Virus record (IMG/VR): IMGVR_UViG_3300025127_000186
Location: 1 to 28,796 of that record
DNA from: a virus
Strand: one strand, 5' to 3'
Length of the DNA: 28,796 bases
Shown here: piece after piece, positions 7,953-15,836 of the stretch
Layout: each line of letters starts with the position of its first letter
Numbering within the stretch: the first letter of the stretch is position 1
The notes under the pieces: model-generated
What the model was told of the DNA's origin: nothing
Seen by the model: only the letters and a program-made list of their open reading frames with translations
Database searches by the model: none
Made by a program: the position numbers and the translations under genes

Positions 7953-8963
7953 TTAAAAACTAAAAGTGCTTTTAGCTCCTGGTCTTGTTGCACCATAAAT
8001 ACCTGCAAGTGTAGTACCAACACCTAATGCAGTTTGTAATGGTGTAGGGTTAGGTGTTATTGTTGACTGGAATTGTGCAGGATATCCACCCATGATTCCA
8101 GTTACTTGTCCAGCAAATCTATCTAGTTGTTCTTGTGGTAAGAATGCTGCCTGTCTTGCTGCCTCTCTTTGTGCATCAAGAGTTGCTTGTTGTTGCGCCT
8201 GATTCAAAGCGCCCAATGAACCTAAACGTGAAATATCTGTGCCTGTTGCTTGTTGTTGTTGTGTACCTAATCCTGCTTGAAATGCACCTAGTCCTTGTTG
8301 TTGTGCTGCTAACGCTCCTCTATTAGCTATATCTTGTTGTCTGGCTGCTGCTGCCTGACCAAATCCTTGTTGCAAGAGACCGGCTTGTAATAATGCTCGT
8401 TCTCTCGCAGCCCCTGTGCCAAACTCTGCGAGTTGCACTCCCGCTCGACCACTGCCGAGCGCACCCAAAGCTGCTTGTTGATCTCGTATACCTTGTTCTT
8501 GTATAGCTCTGTTACGATCAAACTCTGCTAATGTAGCGTCAATAACTTGTGATTGATAAGGGGACATAAAGTCTTGTACGTCTTGTTGAAAAGCTGTTGC
8601 TCCTAAACCTACTCCACCTAATGCTGTGCCTGCAGCAGTTCCTGCTGCTTGAGCTTGTTGTAAAAATGGTGCAAATGATCCTACACCTTGGGTTGCTAAA
8701 TTTTGTGCTTGTTGTTGTAGTGCATCTTGACCTGCAACTGTTGGTGCAAGTCCTGATAAACTTTGTTGTCTTGTTGTAAATTCTCTTGCTGCCTGTTGTC
8801 TAGCCTCAAAATCATCTTGTGTTTCTCCTGGCTGTTGTGTGATACCAGCTAAACCTGTTGCAACAACAGGAACACCTGATTGTGCCGTAACCTGTTTTGC
8901 TAGATCTTTTCCTAGATCTTCAATAAATTGTGCAGGTAAAGTTCTTGTAGTTTGTACAGCCAT
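7953..8963 (-). CDS. Gln/Ala-rich helical virion protein (putative internal protein)
   Basis: 336 residues, dominated by A, Q, G and L: AQQQGLGAFQAGLGTQQQQA around 210-230 and similar runs over about 75-275, predicted as long helices with little charge. The C-terminus (TPLQTALGVGTTLAGIYGA) is hydrophobic and could insert in a membrane. Composition like this is common in podovirus internal core or ejection proteins and in tail-needle-like helical bundles. The start codon overlaps the 8963-10486 stop as TAATG. A short patch of clearly higher G+C (about 8390-8475), encoding the ALGALGSGRAGVQLAEFG part, stands out from the AT-rich surroundings. No family-level recognition. Confidence 0.75.
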   Translation of the reverse strand: MAVQTTRTLPAQFIEDLGKDLAKQVTAQSGVPVVATGLAGITQQPGETQDDFEARQQAAREFTTRQQSLSGLAPTVAGQDALQQQAQNLATQGVGSFAPFLQQAQAAGTAAGTALGGVGLGATAFQQDVQDFMSPYQSQVIDATLAEFDRNRAIQEQGIRDQQAALGALGSGRAGVQLAEFGTGAARERALLQAGLLQQGFGQAAAARQQDIANRGALAAQQQGLGAFQAGLGTQQQQATGTDISRLGSLGALNQAQQQATLDAQREAARQAAFLPQEQLDRFAGQVTGIMGGYPAQFQSTITPNPTPLQTALGVGTTLAGIYGATRPGAKSTFSF

Positions 8964-10486
8964 TATAATACTTCCTCTAATCTTTGTGATGTTTTAAACA
9001 TTTTACGTGCGCCTTCTAAGCCTTGCGATTCCTCTGATACGTCACCTCCGGCTTCGAGGTTCTTCATCATGTTATACATAACTTCTGCGCCTTTGTCTAC
9101 ATTTCCATCACCTGCATTTCTAACCGCATCAGCTGTAAATACAAACTCATTCTTAGATAATCTTGCAGGCACGTCATCTGCTTTTTCCATACGTCCTATT
9201 GGCACAAAACCACCTTCAGCTCTTAAATCCATTTCTTTGCCACCCATATCTAACAATGGCATAGTCTTCTTGGCTACTGGTTCTTTCATAGAACCACCCT
9301 CAGCCGCAAATCTTCTTGCTCTAAAATCTTGTGCAGTTCCAGCATTTAGAATAGATCGTCTAGCCTCTTCTATATCTATACCCTCACCTCGCGCTAATTC
9401 TTGTGCTTCTTGTTCTTGTTCTTCCGTTAGTAATCCTGATAATATTGATGCTCCTGTAATTAATGTTCCTGGTCCTATTTTACTTAATAAACCAGGTCCT
9501 CTTGTAACTGCTTGTTTTGCAGCTTCATCATATAAAGGAGAGCCTTGTAAAAAATTAGTTGCTTTTAATTTACCTAAAGTTAATGCGTTTCCTATACCAC
9601 CAAATCCAAACACACCTGGTGCATATCCACCAAAGCTAGCTCTACCAAATATACCACCGCCTAGGCCACCTGAAGCTCCCAACCCTGGTATACCAAAAGC
9701 AATTGCACCAAGTATTGCAGCTTTACCTATATCTGATTTTGCAATTTTCTTAACGGTCTTTGTAGCTTTCTTAACAAGTTTACCTAAACCATACATTTGT
9801 CTTGCTGATTCAAAATCAAACTCACCACCCACAACATCAGTATTCATGATACCACCTTCAGCTCTAAATCTTCTTGCTAATTGAAAAGGTTCTTCTACCT
9901 CTGGTTCTGGTTCCTCGGTTCTTGGTATTTGATTAGCTAATGACGCTAAATATTCTGCCTCGCTATTAAAACCTAATTGTGCCCAGTAGGGAACAGGTTC
10001 ATCTCCACCTCTTGAAGTATCGCTTGGTGGCCCTTGATTTGGTAATCCTAACATTGATCTTGCTTTACCAGTTTGAAACGCTGTTTTTAAAAGAGTGGGA
10101 ACAGCAAACATAGGATTAAATAATGAAAGACCAGCCAATAAAGGATTAGCTTTTCTTGCAGCATTTAAGTTTTTTGCAAAACTTGTAATAGTATCTTGTC
10201 TATCTTTTGTATCAACATCTACCTCTGGGTCAGGATCGCCAAAGTTACCAAGATCTGATCTATAATCAGCTCTTGCTTGTGCATCACGCATAGATTTTTC
10301 TCTTCCTCTATCTCTATTGTCACCATCTCCGCCACCACCAAAACCGCCACTGCTACTCCCTGTATTTCCAGATCCCATTCCAGATGCACCTGCACCTAAA
10401 TCTTGACCGCCTCTATATCCTGGTCGTTTACCACTTGCTGGTTTGTTGACTAGTTGTTGATATTGTTGTGCGTTTGTTATGGCCAT
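8963..10486 (-). CDS. Gly-rich virion protein with conserved 'ARLSKNEFVFTADAV' block
   Basis: 507 residues. The N-terminal ~60 residues are a Gly/Ser-rich low-complexity linker (GMGSGNTGSSSGGFGGGGDG). A charged middle and the hydrophobic Gly-rich segment AAILGAIAFGIPGLGASGG at about 257-275 follow. The C-terminal ~90 residues contain DDVPARLSKNEFVFTADAVRN then GDGNVDKGAEVMYNMMKNLE, a block I recognise as widespread in structural clusters of marine podovirus-like phages, without known function. A related 'RFRAEGG' motif occurs several times (about 207, 388 and 421), suggesting degenerate internal repeats. The membrane-active glycine-rich helix and the position before two other low-complexity proteins favour an internal or ejected protein. 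A large plus-strand open frame over 8952-9884 is only its shadow. Confidence 0.8.
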   Translation of the reverse strand: MAITNAQQYQQLVNKPASGKRPGYRGGQDLGAGASGMGSGNTGSSSGGFGGGGDGDNRDRGREKSMRDAQARADYRSDLGNFGDPDPEVDVDTKDRQDTITSFAKNLNAARKANPLLAGLSLFNPMFAVPTLLKTAFQTGKARSMLGLPNQGPPSDTSRGGDEPVPYWAQLGFNSEAEYLASLANQIPRTEEPEPEVEEPFQLARRFRAEGGIMNTDVVGGEFDFESARQMYGLGKLVKKATKTVKKIAKSDIGKAAILGAIAFGIPGLGASGGLGGGIFGRASFGGYAPGVFGFGGIGNALTLGKLKATNFLQGSPLYDEAAKQAVTRGPGLLSKIGPGTLITGASILSGLLTEEQEQEAQELARGEGIDIEEARRSILNAGTAQDFRARRFAAEGGSMKEPVAKKTMPLLDMGGKEMDLRAEGGFVPIGRMEKADDVPARLSKNEFVFTADAVRNAGDGNVDKGAEVMYNMMKNLEAGGDVSEESQGLEGARKMFKTSQRLEEVL

Positions 10487-10495
10487 CGTTCTATC

Positions 10496-10675
10496 TTATT
10501 TTGTTTCTCCAAATAAATCAAGGCTAGGCATGATTACCCTGACATCTTTTCTTATGTCAGATTCTGGTATATTCTTAGCTTTCCACTCAGAATCATCCTT
10601 ATATACCTCTCCTGTTTTTGCATTTGTTATTGTTGTTATAATCTCTTTTGGTTCTATTATTGGGATGTCTTTCAT
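10496..10675 (-). CDS. Small hypothetical protein, 59 residues
   Basis: Found by direct translation: ATG at 10675 overlapping the stop of the 10675-11004 gene as TAATG, TAA at 10498-10496. The sequence starts MKDIPIIEPKEIITTITNAK and ends PSLDLFGETK, acidic and soluble with no membrane segment. It sits between a small beta-rich protein and the Gly-rich virion protein, so it is probably a minor structural or assembly protein. The overlap coupling at its start, and the nine-base gap to the next ATG, support that it is translated. No family recognised. Confidence 0.65.
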   Translation of the reverse strand: MKDIPIIEPKEIITTITNAKTGEVYKDDSEWKAKNIPESDIRKDVRVIMPSLDLFGETK

Positions 10676-11004
10676 TATGTTGTTATCTCCTTCTTAATGT
10701 TTAAATAGCTAACTGCCACATCAAACGAATCAGTATTGCTTGATAGTACAGTTAGGGTATTACCACCTTCAACCACTAAAGGTTGAGTAAGTAATTCTGT
10801 TGTAACGTTTGCTGTTAATGCTGCTGATTTAATAGCTGTAATACTATTGTTTGTAACTGTAACTGTTGGTGTTCCAGCTGATGTGACTAATATAGATTTA
10901 ATTACATATGTCTCACTAACTAATGGATTACCTGTACCAAAAGGATTTATTGCACTTCCTGATGTGCTGTTATCTGTACCTACAAATTTAAATTGATTAG
11001 CCAT
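10675..11004 (-). CDS. Small beta-rich structural protein
   Basis: 109 residues. It is almost entirely short Thr/Val/Ser-rich strands (SAGTPTVTVTNNSITAIKSA, then ETLLTQPLVVEGGNTLTV-like segments), consistent with a compact beta-sandwich such as a decoration or tail accessory protein. It contains no cysteine, signal peptide or catalytic motif. It is coupled by TAATG overlaps at both ends to the 54- and 59-residue genes around it. A similar size and all-beta character is seen in the 27408-27713 protein of the head block, but I see no clear sequence similarity between them. Assignment as structural is from composition and location. Confidence 0.7.
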   Translation of the reverse strand: MANQFKFVGTDNSTSGSAINPFGTGNPLVSETYVIKSILVTSAGTPTVTVTNNSITAIKSAALTANVTTELLTQPLVVEGGNTLTVLSSNTDSFDVAVSYLNIKKEITT

Positions 11005-11168
11005 TAATTTATAAATAAGTTAAACGCTTCAATTTCATCTTTCAATTCTTCTTGAAACGTTGAGTTTAATTTTTCAACAATAGCATCAAGATCTCTTACT
11101 TGAGCTTCTGCTGTTTGTACATCATAGTCGCTTGATGGTCTAGTTATTACCTGTACGATTTTTGCCAT
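11004..11168 (-). CDS. Small helical protein, 54 residues
   Basis: Found by direct translation: ATG at 11168-11166 and TAA at 11006-11004, each sharing TAATG with the adjoining gene. It reads MAKIVQVITRPSSDYDVQTA at the start, then a negatively charged helix (AQVRDLDAIVEKLNSTFQEE) with a heptad pattern. No membrane segment. It lies directly downstream of the gp10-like tail protein, where a small assembly partner or chaperone would be plausible. Function unknown. Confidence 0.65.
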   Translation of the reverse strand: MAKIVQVITRPSSDYDVQTAEAQVRDLDAIVEKLNSTFQEELKDEIEAFNLFIN

Positions 11169-13348
11169 TATCTACGTCCATCTGGTTGTACATCTAATCT
11201 AAAAGTTCCTAGTTTCCAACTTTGAGCAGAAGATGTGTTTTCTACTTTTAATGCAACAGCTCTTGCTCTTGCACGTGTATCTACTTTTTTAGTAGATGAT
11301 GAAACAGTAAATGGTCCAAGAGCAGAACTAGTTTGACTATCGTTTGGAAAGTCTCTTAATAAAAATGTAATTTGTGTGTTACCAGTTTGTGATATGAAAT
11401 CTGGTATAAATCTTCTTATCTTCATTATAAACTCACCGTCTCCTTTAAATGTTGCGACACCTGTTTGTGTTCCTTGAGCCGACCTTGCTTGTGTAATATC
11501 AAAATCTCCTGATGATATATTTGCAGTTATTGCAGTTGTAGCACCGCCTTGCACTTGATCTGTTCCTGTTTCGTGTTGATAGTATATTGTTCTACCTTCT
11601 GTATTGCCTACAACGTCAAAAGATGTATCTGTGGCTGCTTCATATGAAGTAGCATGTGGGCTACCAAATACAGCTGAATCTTCCCACATTGTTCTAGCTA
11701 GTGAACCCACAGTCCACACTGGTCTTTTTGGTGATGAATCAAAATAATTATAACAGACCATTCTATTTACAACTGATGATCCTGTTGTTGGATAAAACCA
11801 CATAACCTCACCAAATAAATTATTTAATCCTGCTGATACCATTTGATTACCAGATTCTAAATTTATATTATCATATACAAAATCTTCTACTAAGCATGGT
11901 AATGATTCTAATTTACCAGCGTATCTAAAGAAACCATTCTCTGACATCCAATATGCAGCACCATCTACTTCTACACATGCATTCTGTCCAACAAGTCCAC
12001 AGTTAGTTCCAACTTGTGCAAACGCAAAGGTAAAAGGTTGACCAACAAAACGTTGTGTAAATAAAGCTGTATCAGTCCAAACATAAATTGCATCTCTACC
12101 TCTAATGGCTCCTCTAATCTGTGATCCGTCGGCCAGTCTTTGTGTACCAGCTGTATTAGTTGCTGTTGGCACATATGTATTTATATCTTCTTGATCTGAG
12201 AATCTTACAAACATATCATCTTGTGTAGATGTATCTCCAATAGTTGTTTCTGTTCCAAAAAACACTAAGTGACGATCCGGTGTAGATACTAACATGTGTC
12301 TTGATGCAGTAGGCGCACCAGATATAATAGTTGCTCTCGTAGATTCTGCATTTGCTGCAGCAGAGTTCCATTCAAAAACAGCACTGTCATGAATTAAACA
12401 AATTGCTTTATCACCAAAATTATCTAATGACCACATACCAGGTTCTAATACTAAGTCACCTGACGCTGCCTCGCCCCATGCCACAAAGTTTGTTGTGCTT
12501 GTAACGGTTGCTCCACCACTATGTGCAGCTTTTGTTGTACCTCTAACTTCTCTAGTAACACCTGTAAGTTCATTACCTGATATACCTGTATAAGATATTT
12601 CTTCATTATCTATTTTTATGAAGTTTGTACCTGAACTTGGAAACTGAGATACATCACCTAATATAATACCTGTTGTTACAGCATCGTTAATACCATTTGT
12701 TAATGTTGTTGTAGGCTCACCTGCTACTTCACCACCCCATGATCCAAGTGACCAACCAAAACCTTTTGCTTGCACTGCTGGTCCTACTGGATAATAATGT
12801 TGTACTCTAATACCACCTGATGTTGTTGCACCAGATCCAGATTCATTACCCGGCATTGTAATAGTAATAGTTGTGCTCGATGGTACAGATGTTACCATAA
12901 ATTTTTTATCATCAAAATCAGCTGAACCATAATTAGAATTAGTTATAGTGCTAAAATTATCTAATAAAATTATATCATTTTCATTTATATTATGAGACGT
13001 ACTAAAAGTTATAGTAACAATGTTTGATCCGTTAGTTGTGCTAAACGCGTTTGTAAGAGTTGTTGTAGATTTAATTGGATGTATGTCATAAAACACACCA
13101 CCTGAGTATGCATATAAAATTCTATTTGTGCCTATGATTGCGTATTTTCTAGCTTTACTATTTACAAAATGATGAAGTCCTCTACCTGCACCTGTAAGAG
13201 CATCATCTCCTAATTGTTTCCAACCACCTATTTTTTCTGGTGTGCCATACCTAAAACGAACATTATCACAATCAATCCATTGACCTTCTGCGGTTGTTGG
13301 TGTGACTTGTTTATTGATCCCAGGTTGAAACCCTATTTTTTGTAGCAT
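11168..13348 (-). CDS. P22 gp10-like packaged-DNA stabilisation / tail hub protein
   Basis: 726 residues. The N-terminus (FQPGINKQVTPTTAEGQW, then DNVRFRYGTPEKIGGWKQ) is the hallmark of the Phage_stabilise family, to which P22 gp10 belongs. That protein joins the head-tail connector to the tail needle and retains packaged DNA. At 726 residues it is much longer than P22 gp10 (about 470). The extra length seems to come from two Thr/Ser-rich beta modules at about 95-180 (NIVTITFSTSHNINENDII to GSGATTSGG) and 207-285 (FPSSGTNFIKIDNEEISYTG and onward). The latter is a small domain common in marine phage tail proteins. A Shine-Dalgarno-like GAGG precedes the ATG. It follows the oxygenase genes after 14 bases and is probably on the same transcript. 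Confidence 0.85.
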   Translation of the reverse strand: MLQKIGFQPGINKQVTPTTAEGQWIDCDNVRFRYGTPEKIGGWKQLGDDALTGAGRGLHHFVNSKARKYAIIGTNRILYAYSGGVFYDIHPIKSTTTLTNAFSTTNGSNIVTITFSTSHNINENDIILLDNFSTITNSNYGSADFDDKKFMVTSVPSSTTITITMPGNESGSGATTSGGIRVQHYYPVGPAVQAKGFGWSLGSWGGEVAGEPTTTLTNGINDAVTTGIILGDVSQFPSSGTNFIKIDNEEISYTGISGNELTGVTREVRGTTKAAHSGGATVTSTTNFVAWGEAASGDLVLEPGMWSLDNFGDKAICLIHDSAVFEWNSAAANAESTRATIISGAPTASRHMLVSTPDRHLVFFGTETTIGDTSTQDDMFVRFSDQEDINTYVPTATNTAGTQRLADGSQIRGAIRGRDAIYVWTDTALFTQRFVGQPFTFAFAQVGTNCGLVGQNACVEVDGAAYWMSENGFFRYAGKLESLPCLVEDFVYDNINLESGNQMVSAGLNNLFGEVMWFYPTTGSSVVNRMVCYNYFDSSPKRPVWTVGSLARTMWEDSAVFGSPHATSYEAATDTSFDVVGNTEGRTIYYQHETGTDQVQGGATTAITANISSGDFDITQARSAQGTQTGVATFKGDGEFIMKIRRFIPDFISQTGNTQITFLLRDFPNDSQTSSALGPFTVSSSTKKVDTRARARAVALKVENTSSAQSWKLGTFRLDVQPDGRR

Positions 13349-13362
13349 ATAACCTCATTTTA

Positions 13363-14010
13363 TTACATGTTCCTAATTGGTGGAACACCTAACATTGGCC
13401 TTTTGTCGAACCTATTCTTTTCAGCAAAAGGACCATTTACATGGTTATAATGAAGAAAGACCTGTCCACAGACATCCCCTTCAAAAGGTTCTCTCCAATG
13501 CTCTAATTCACAACCACTATATACTAGCATATCGCCTACATCAAGCAAGACTTTCGTGCCTTTGGGTGCATTGGGTTTATGTATGTTCTTATACTCATCT
13601 ATGACGCTGTCAGCCCCTGTACCGTCGATAAATATAGGCCAAGGATCTCCACCTAAGTTTAATGTAGTAGATATCTCGCAAGAGGGTCTATCTTTGTGTC
13701 TTTTTAATTCATCTCCTTTTTTATATATTCTAGCATATGAATACGTAGGCACTAAATTTAGTCCTGTTTCTTTAGCCATGACTGGTAACATCTTTACTAA
13801 CAATGTTTCCATAGCAAAATCTGCATAATGAGAATAAGTATTTGGTATTTGTTTATCGGTCCATGTACCAAGCATACCATTATCATATGTAATATTATTT
13901 TGATACATCCAAGCCACTGCATCTCTTTTAAGTAAGAAATAGTTAAATATAAAGTTAGCTAATTCATAACTAACTGCACCTTTGATTACTTGATATTTAT
14001 TGAAAGCCAT
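13363..14010 (-). CDS. 2-oxoglutarate/Fe(II)-dependent oxygenase (HxD...H type)
   Basis: 215 residues. The jelly-roll dioxygenase signature is visible: SYARIYKKGDELKRHKDRPS with ligands H105 and D107, a beta run (ISTTLNLGGDPWPIFIDG), GDMLVYSGCELEHWREPF with distal ligand H171 and nearby R173, then VFLHYNHV. The family uses 2-oxoglutarate and oxygen to hydroxylate protein side chains or small molecules. The substrate is unknown. The usual Arg or Lys about ten residues after the distal His is Q183 here, so the co-substrate salt bridge may be made by R173 instead. It is the last of four consecutive oxygenase-like genes, overlapping the previous one by 14 bases. Confidence 0.85.
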   Translation of the reverse strand: MAFNKYQVIKGAVSYELANFIFNYFLLKRDAVAWMYQNNITYDNGMLGTWTDKQIPNTYSHYADFAMETLLVKMLPVMAKETGLNLVPTYSYARIYKKGDELKRHKDRPSCEISTTLNLGGDPWPIFIDGTGADSVIDEYKNIHKPNAPKGTKVLLDVGDMLVYSGCELEHWREPFEGDVCGQVFLHYNHVNGPFAEKNRFDKRPMLGVPPIRNM

Positions 14011-14578
14011 GTTGTATAAAATTAAAACTTACTGATATTCTTATATCATTTGATTCATTAGGTTCAACATTGTGCCAAAGATAATATGGAAATATAATTA
14101 TTCTACCTTCAACAGGTTGTAAATGTACTTCTCTCCATAAATGTTTCGGTGGTTTACCTTTTTTTCTTGTTGGCATATTTAATTGTGCTCCTGCTCGTGG
14201 TTCATTACAAACCAAGTCGCCAGAATTTTCTGTTGCTTTTACATAATACACACCACTAAATAAACTATTAGGGTGCATGTGTGGAGCATTATATCCACCT
14301 GGTGGATTTATGTTAGCCCACATATTACCTAATACAGGTTCTCTATCTAACCACTCTTCTTGCCATATGTCATTCATCATTACAAATAATTCATTTACCA
14401 AAGGTTGGAATACAGGCATCTTGTGCATTTCTGTTGTAGAGTGCCAACCGTTACGGTTTGTTTTTTTAACTCCAGGATCTCTTTTTGACCACATAACAAT
14501 TTCGTTAGCAAATAATTGATTATCTAATTTTACATCTTTGCCATATATAGTTGTTGGAAAAAATTGTTCTTTAATCAT
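13997..14578 (-). CDS. 2OG-Fe(II) oxygenase-like protein (HxH variant)
   Basis: 193 residues. It carries the pattern GGYNAPHMHPNSLFSGVYYV (H100, H102), GRIIIFPYYLWHNVEPN (H169) and R180 in DIRISVSFNF. This is the pattern of the putative 2OG-Fe(II) oxygenase family Pfam 2OG-FeII_Oxy_5 (PF13759), in which the HxD of classic enzymes appears as HxH. Upstream residues GWHSTTEMHKMP are also typical. R180 is well placed to bind 2-oxoglutarate. Whether the HxH site binds iron catalytically is not established from sequence. The ATG overlaps the stop of the 14575-15168 gene as ATGA, so translation is coupled. Confidence 0.85.
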   Translation of the reverse strand: MIKEQFFPTTIYGKDVKLDNQLFANEIVMWSKRDPGVKKTNRNGWHSTTEMHKMPVFQPLVNELFVMMNDIWQEEWLDREPVLGNMWANINPPGGYNAPHMHPNSLFSGVYYVKATENSGDLVCNEPRAGAQLNMPTRKKGKPPKHLWREVHLQPVEGRIIIFPYYLWHNVEPNESNDIRISVSFNFIQHGFQ

Positions 14579-15168
14579 CTAAATGGTTTACCTCCAAACC
14601 AAACAACAAGTGATTGTCTTACTCCTCTTTTCACAGGATTAACTCTATGATTTAAAAAAGACGCAAACATTATAGCATGACCTTGTTTAAGTTCTGCAAA
14701 CTTACCTGGTGCCATTAGTTCTAAATCTCCACCTTCAAACTCTGATGGATCATTTAATAACAATGTCATAGATATTTTTCGAACTGGTGGTTCGTGTTGC
14801 ATGTTTACATCGCAATCCATATGCCAGTCATAGAACCCTCCTTCTGGATACTCTGTAAACTGTGCGTTCTCTGTAACTTGTATGTCTCCAAACCCAAAAT
14901 GATTTTCGTTTGTTTTTTGTATAAAGTTATTGAGATCACGATACATGTGTTCCATTTCTTTAAATGGTATCCAACTAATCGTTGTAACTCTTTTCTTTGT
15001 ATCTGTTCCCCCACCTGGTTTACCCATACCCACTTGTGCTTGTTTTGGTGGTTGTCTTCTTCCTGCCTCTATAATCTGTCTACACTGATCAGGTGTAAAC
15101 AATGGTGTAGTTGTTTGCACAATCCAACTTTTCCATTTAGGTTCTGTGATGTGTCTATTTTCGTACAT
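14575..15168 (-). CDS. Prolyl-4-hydroxylase / PKHD-type 2OG-Fe(II) oxygenase
   Basis: 197 residues and the most canonical of the four: FTEYPEGGFYDWHMDCDV with ligands H116 and D118, a beta strand KISMTLLLNDPSEFEGGDLE typical of P4H enzymes, GHAIMFASFLNHRVNPVKRG with distal ligand H174, and R184 in the 2OG-binding position. The N-terminal part (TPDQCRQIIEAG) is the usual helix of this family, and ISWIPFK corresponds to the segment before the core. Bacterial relatives include PiuC/YbiX-like hydroxylases, and phages often carry them. It probably hydroxylates a protein or nucleotide substrate; which is unknown. Its start shares TAATG with the preceding gene. Confidence 0.9.
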   Translation of the reverse strand: MYENRHITEPKWKSWIVQTTTPLFTPDQCRQIIEAGRRQPPKQAQVGMGKPGGGTDTKKRVTTISWIPFKEMEHMYRDLNNFIQKTNENHFGFGDIQVTENAQFTEYPEGGFYDWHMDCDVNMQHEPPVRKISMTLLLNDPSEFEGGDLELMAPGKFAELKQGHAIMFASFLNHRVNPVKRGVRQSLVVWFGGKPFR

Positions 15169-15836
15169 TAACTTACTCCTCTATTTCTTATCGGGTTATA
15201 ATCAACATCCATATTTGCAGCTAAAGTTCTTCTCCATCCTGGTCCATTAAATGGATACACACAGTGTCTCATATCATATGGAAATATAAAAAAATCTCTT
15301 TCTTTTACATCAGGTTGATAATCAACATTTGCAAACATACCATTAGTTGATCCTAATATTTGTAATCTACCGTTTTGTGGTGAATCTGCTGCTGAGTATT
15401 CAACACCATAAGATTCTGGTAATTTTAAAATCATAACACTAGATAATCCTGTAAATAACATCCCTTGATGCACGTGCACTGGATTGTATTCATTTTCAAA
15501 CATAGTATTAACCCATACAGAATTTAAATGCATTTTATATTGTTTTACTTTGTTCCACTCTAAATAATGTTGAAATCTTGATTCAAACCATCCTAGTACA
15601 TTATTAGGTAAATGATTATGTCTAGTCATTTTATCTGTATCTTCACCATCATAAAATAAACTATGTTCTTTTTCTATTTTACCAACTAACTGTTTATTAG
15701 CAGATTTTAGTTTAGGATATTTTGTTTCATAAATATGGTTAATTATATTATACACATCAAGAGGCACTTGATACCTTAATACTGATTGACCTAAAAATAT
15801 AAAATTAAAATTACTCTGGCTTGGATCCAAGGTCAT
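15168..15836 (-). CDS. 2OG-Fe(II) oxygenase-like protein, divergent HxH variant
   Basis: 222 residues. The pattern matches that of the 13997-14578 protein: NEYNPVHVHQGMLFTGLSSV (H121, H123), FFIFPYDMRHCVYPFNG (H191) and R203 in WRRTLAANMD. The SGVYYV strand is replaced by TGLSSVMIL, and extra sequence between the two halves (SPQNGRLQILGSTNGMF) makes it more divergent. It is likely paralogous to that gene. The ATG at 15836 lies 26 bases inside the preceding gene and lacks a clear Shine-Dalgarno, so expression probably depends on coupling. Catalytic activity is less sure than for the P4H-like neighbour. Confidence 0.75.
   Translation of the reverse strand: MTLDPSQSNFNFIFLGQSVLRYQVPLDVYNIINHIYETKYPKLKSANKQLVGKIEKEHSLFYDGEDTDKMTRHNHLPNNVLGWFESRFQHYLEWNKVKQYKMHLNSVWVNTMFENEYNPVHVHQGMLFTGLSSVMILKLPESYGVEYSAADSPQNGRLQILGSTNGMFANVDYQPDVKERDFFIFPYDMRHCVYPFNGPGWRRTLAANMDVDYNPIRNRGVS

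Noticed and set aside
8952-9884. 310-residue open frame on the plus strand.
   Set aside because: It is the complement of the Gly-rich virion gene; composition is rich in Ser/Pro/Leu without motifs, there is no ribosome binding site, and the minus-strand gene is continuous and coupled to its neighbours.
13377-15171. Plus-strand open frames of 75-125 residues opposite the oxygenase genes.
   Set aside because: Rich in Cys/His/Phe/Leu, as expected from antisense of these coding sequences; the minus-strand frames hold the catalytic motifs.
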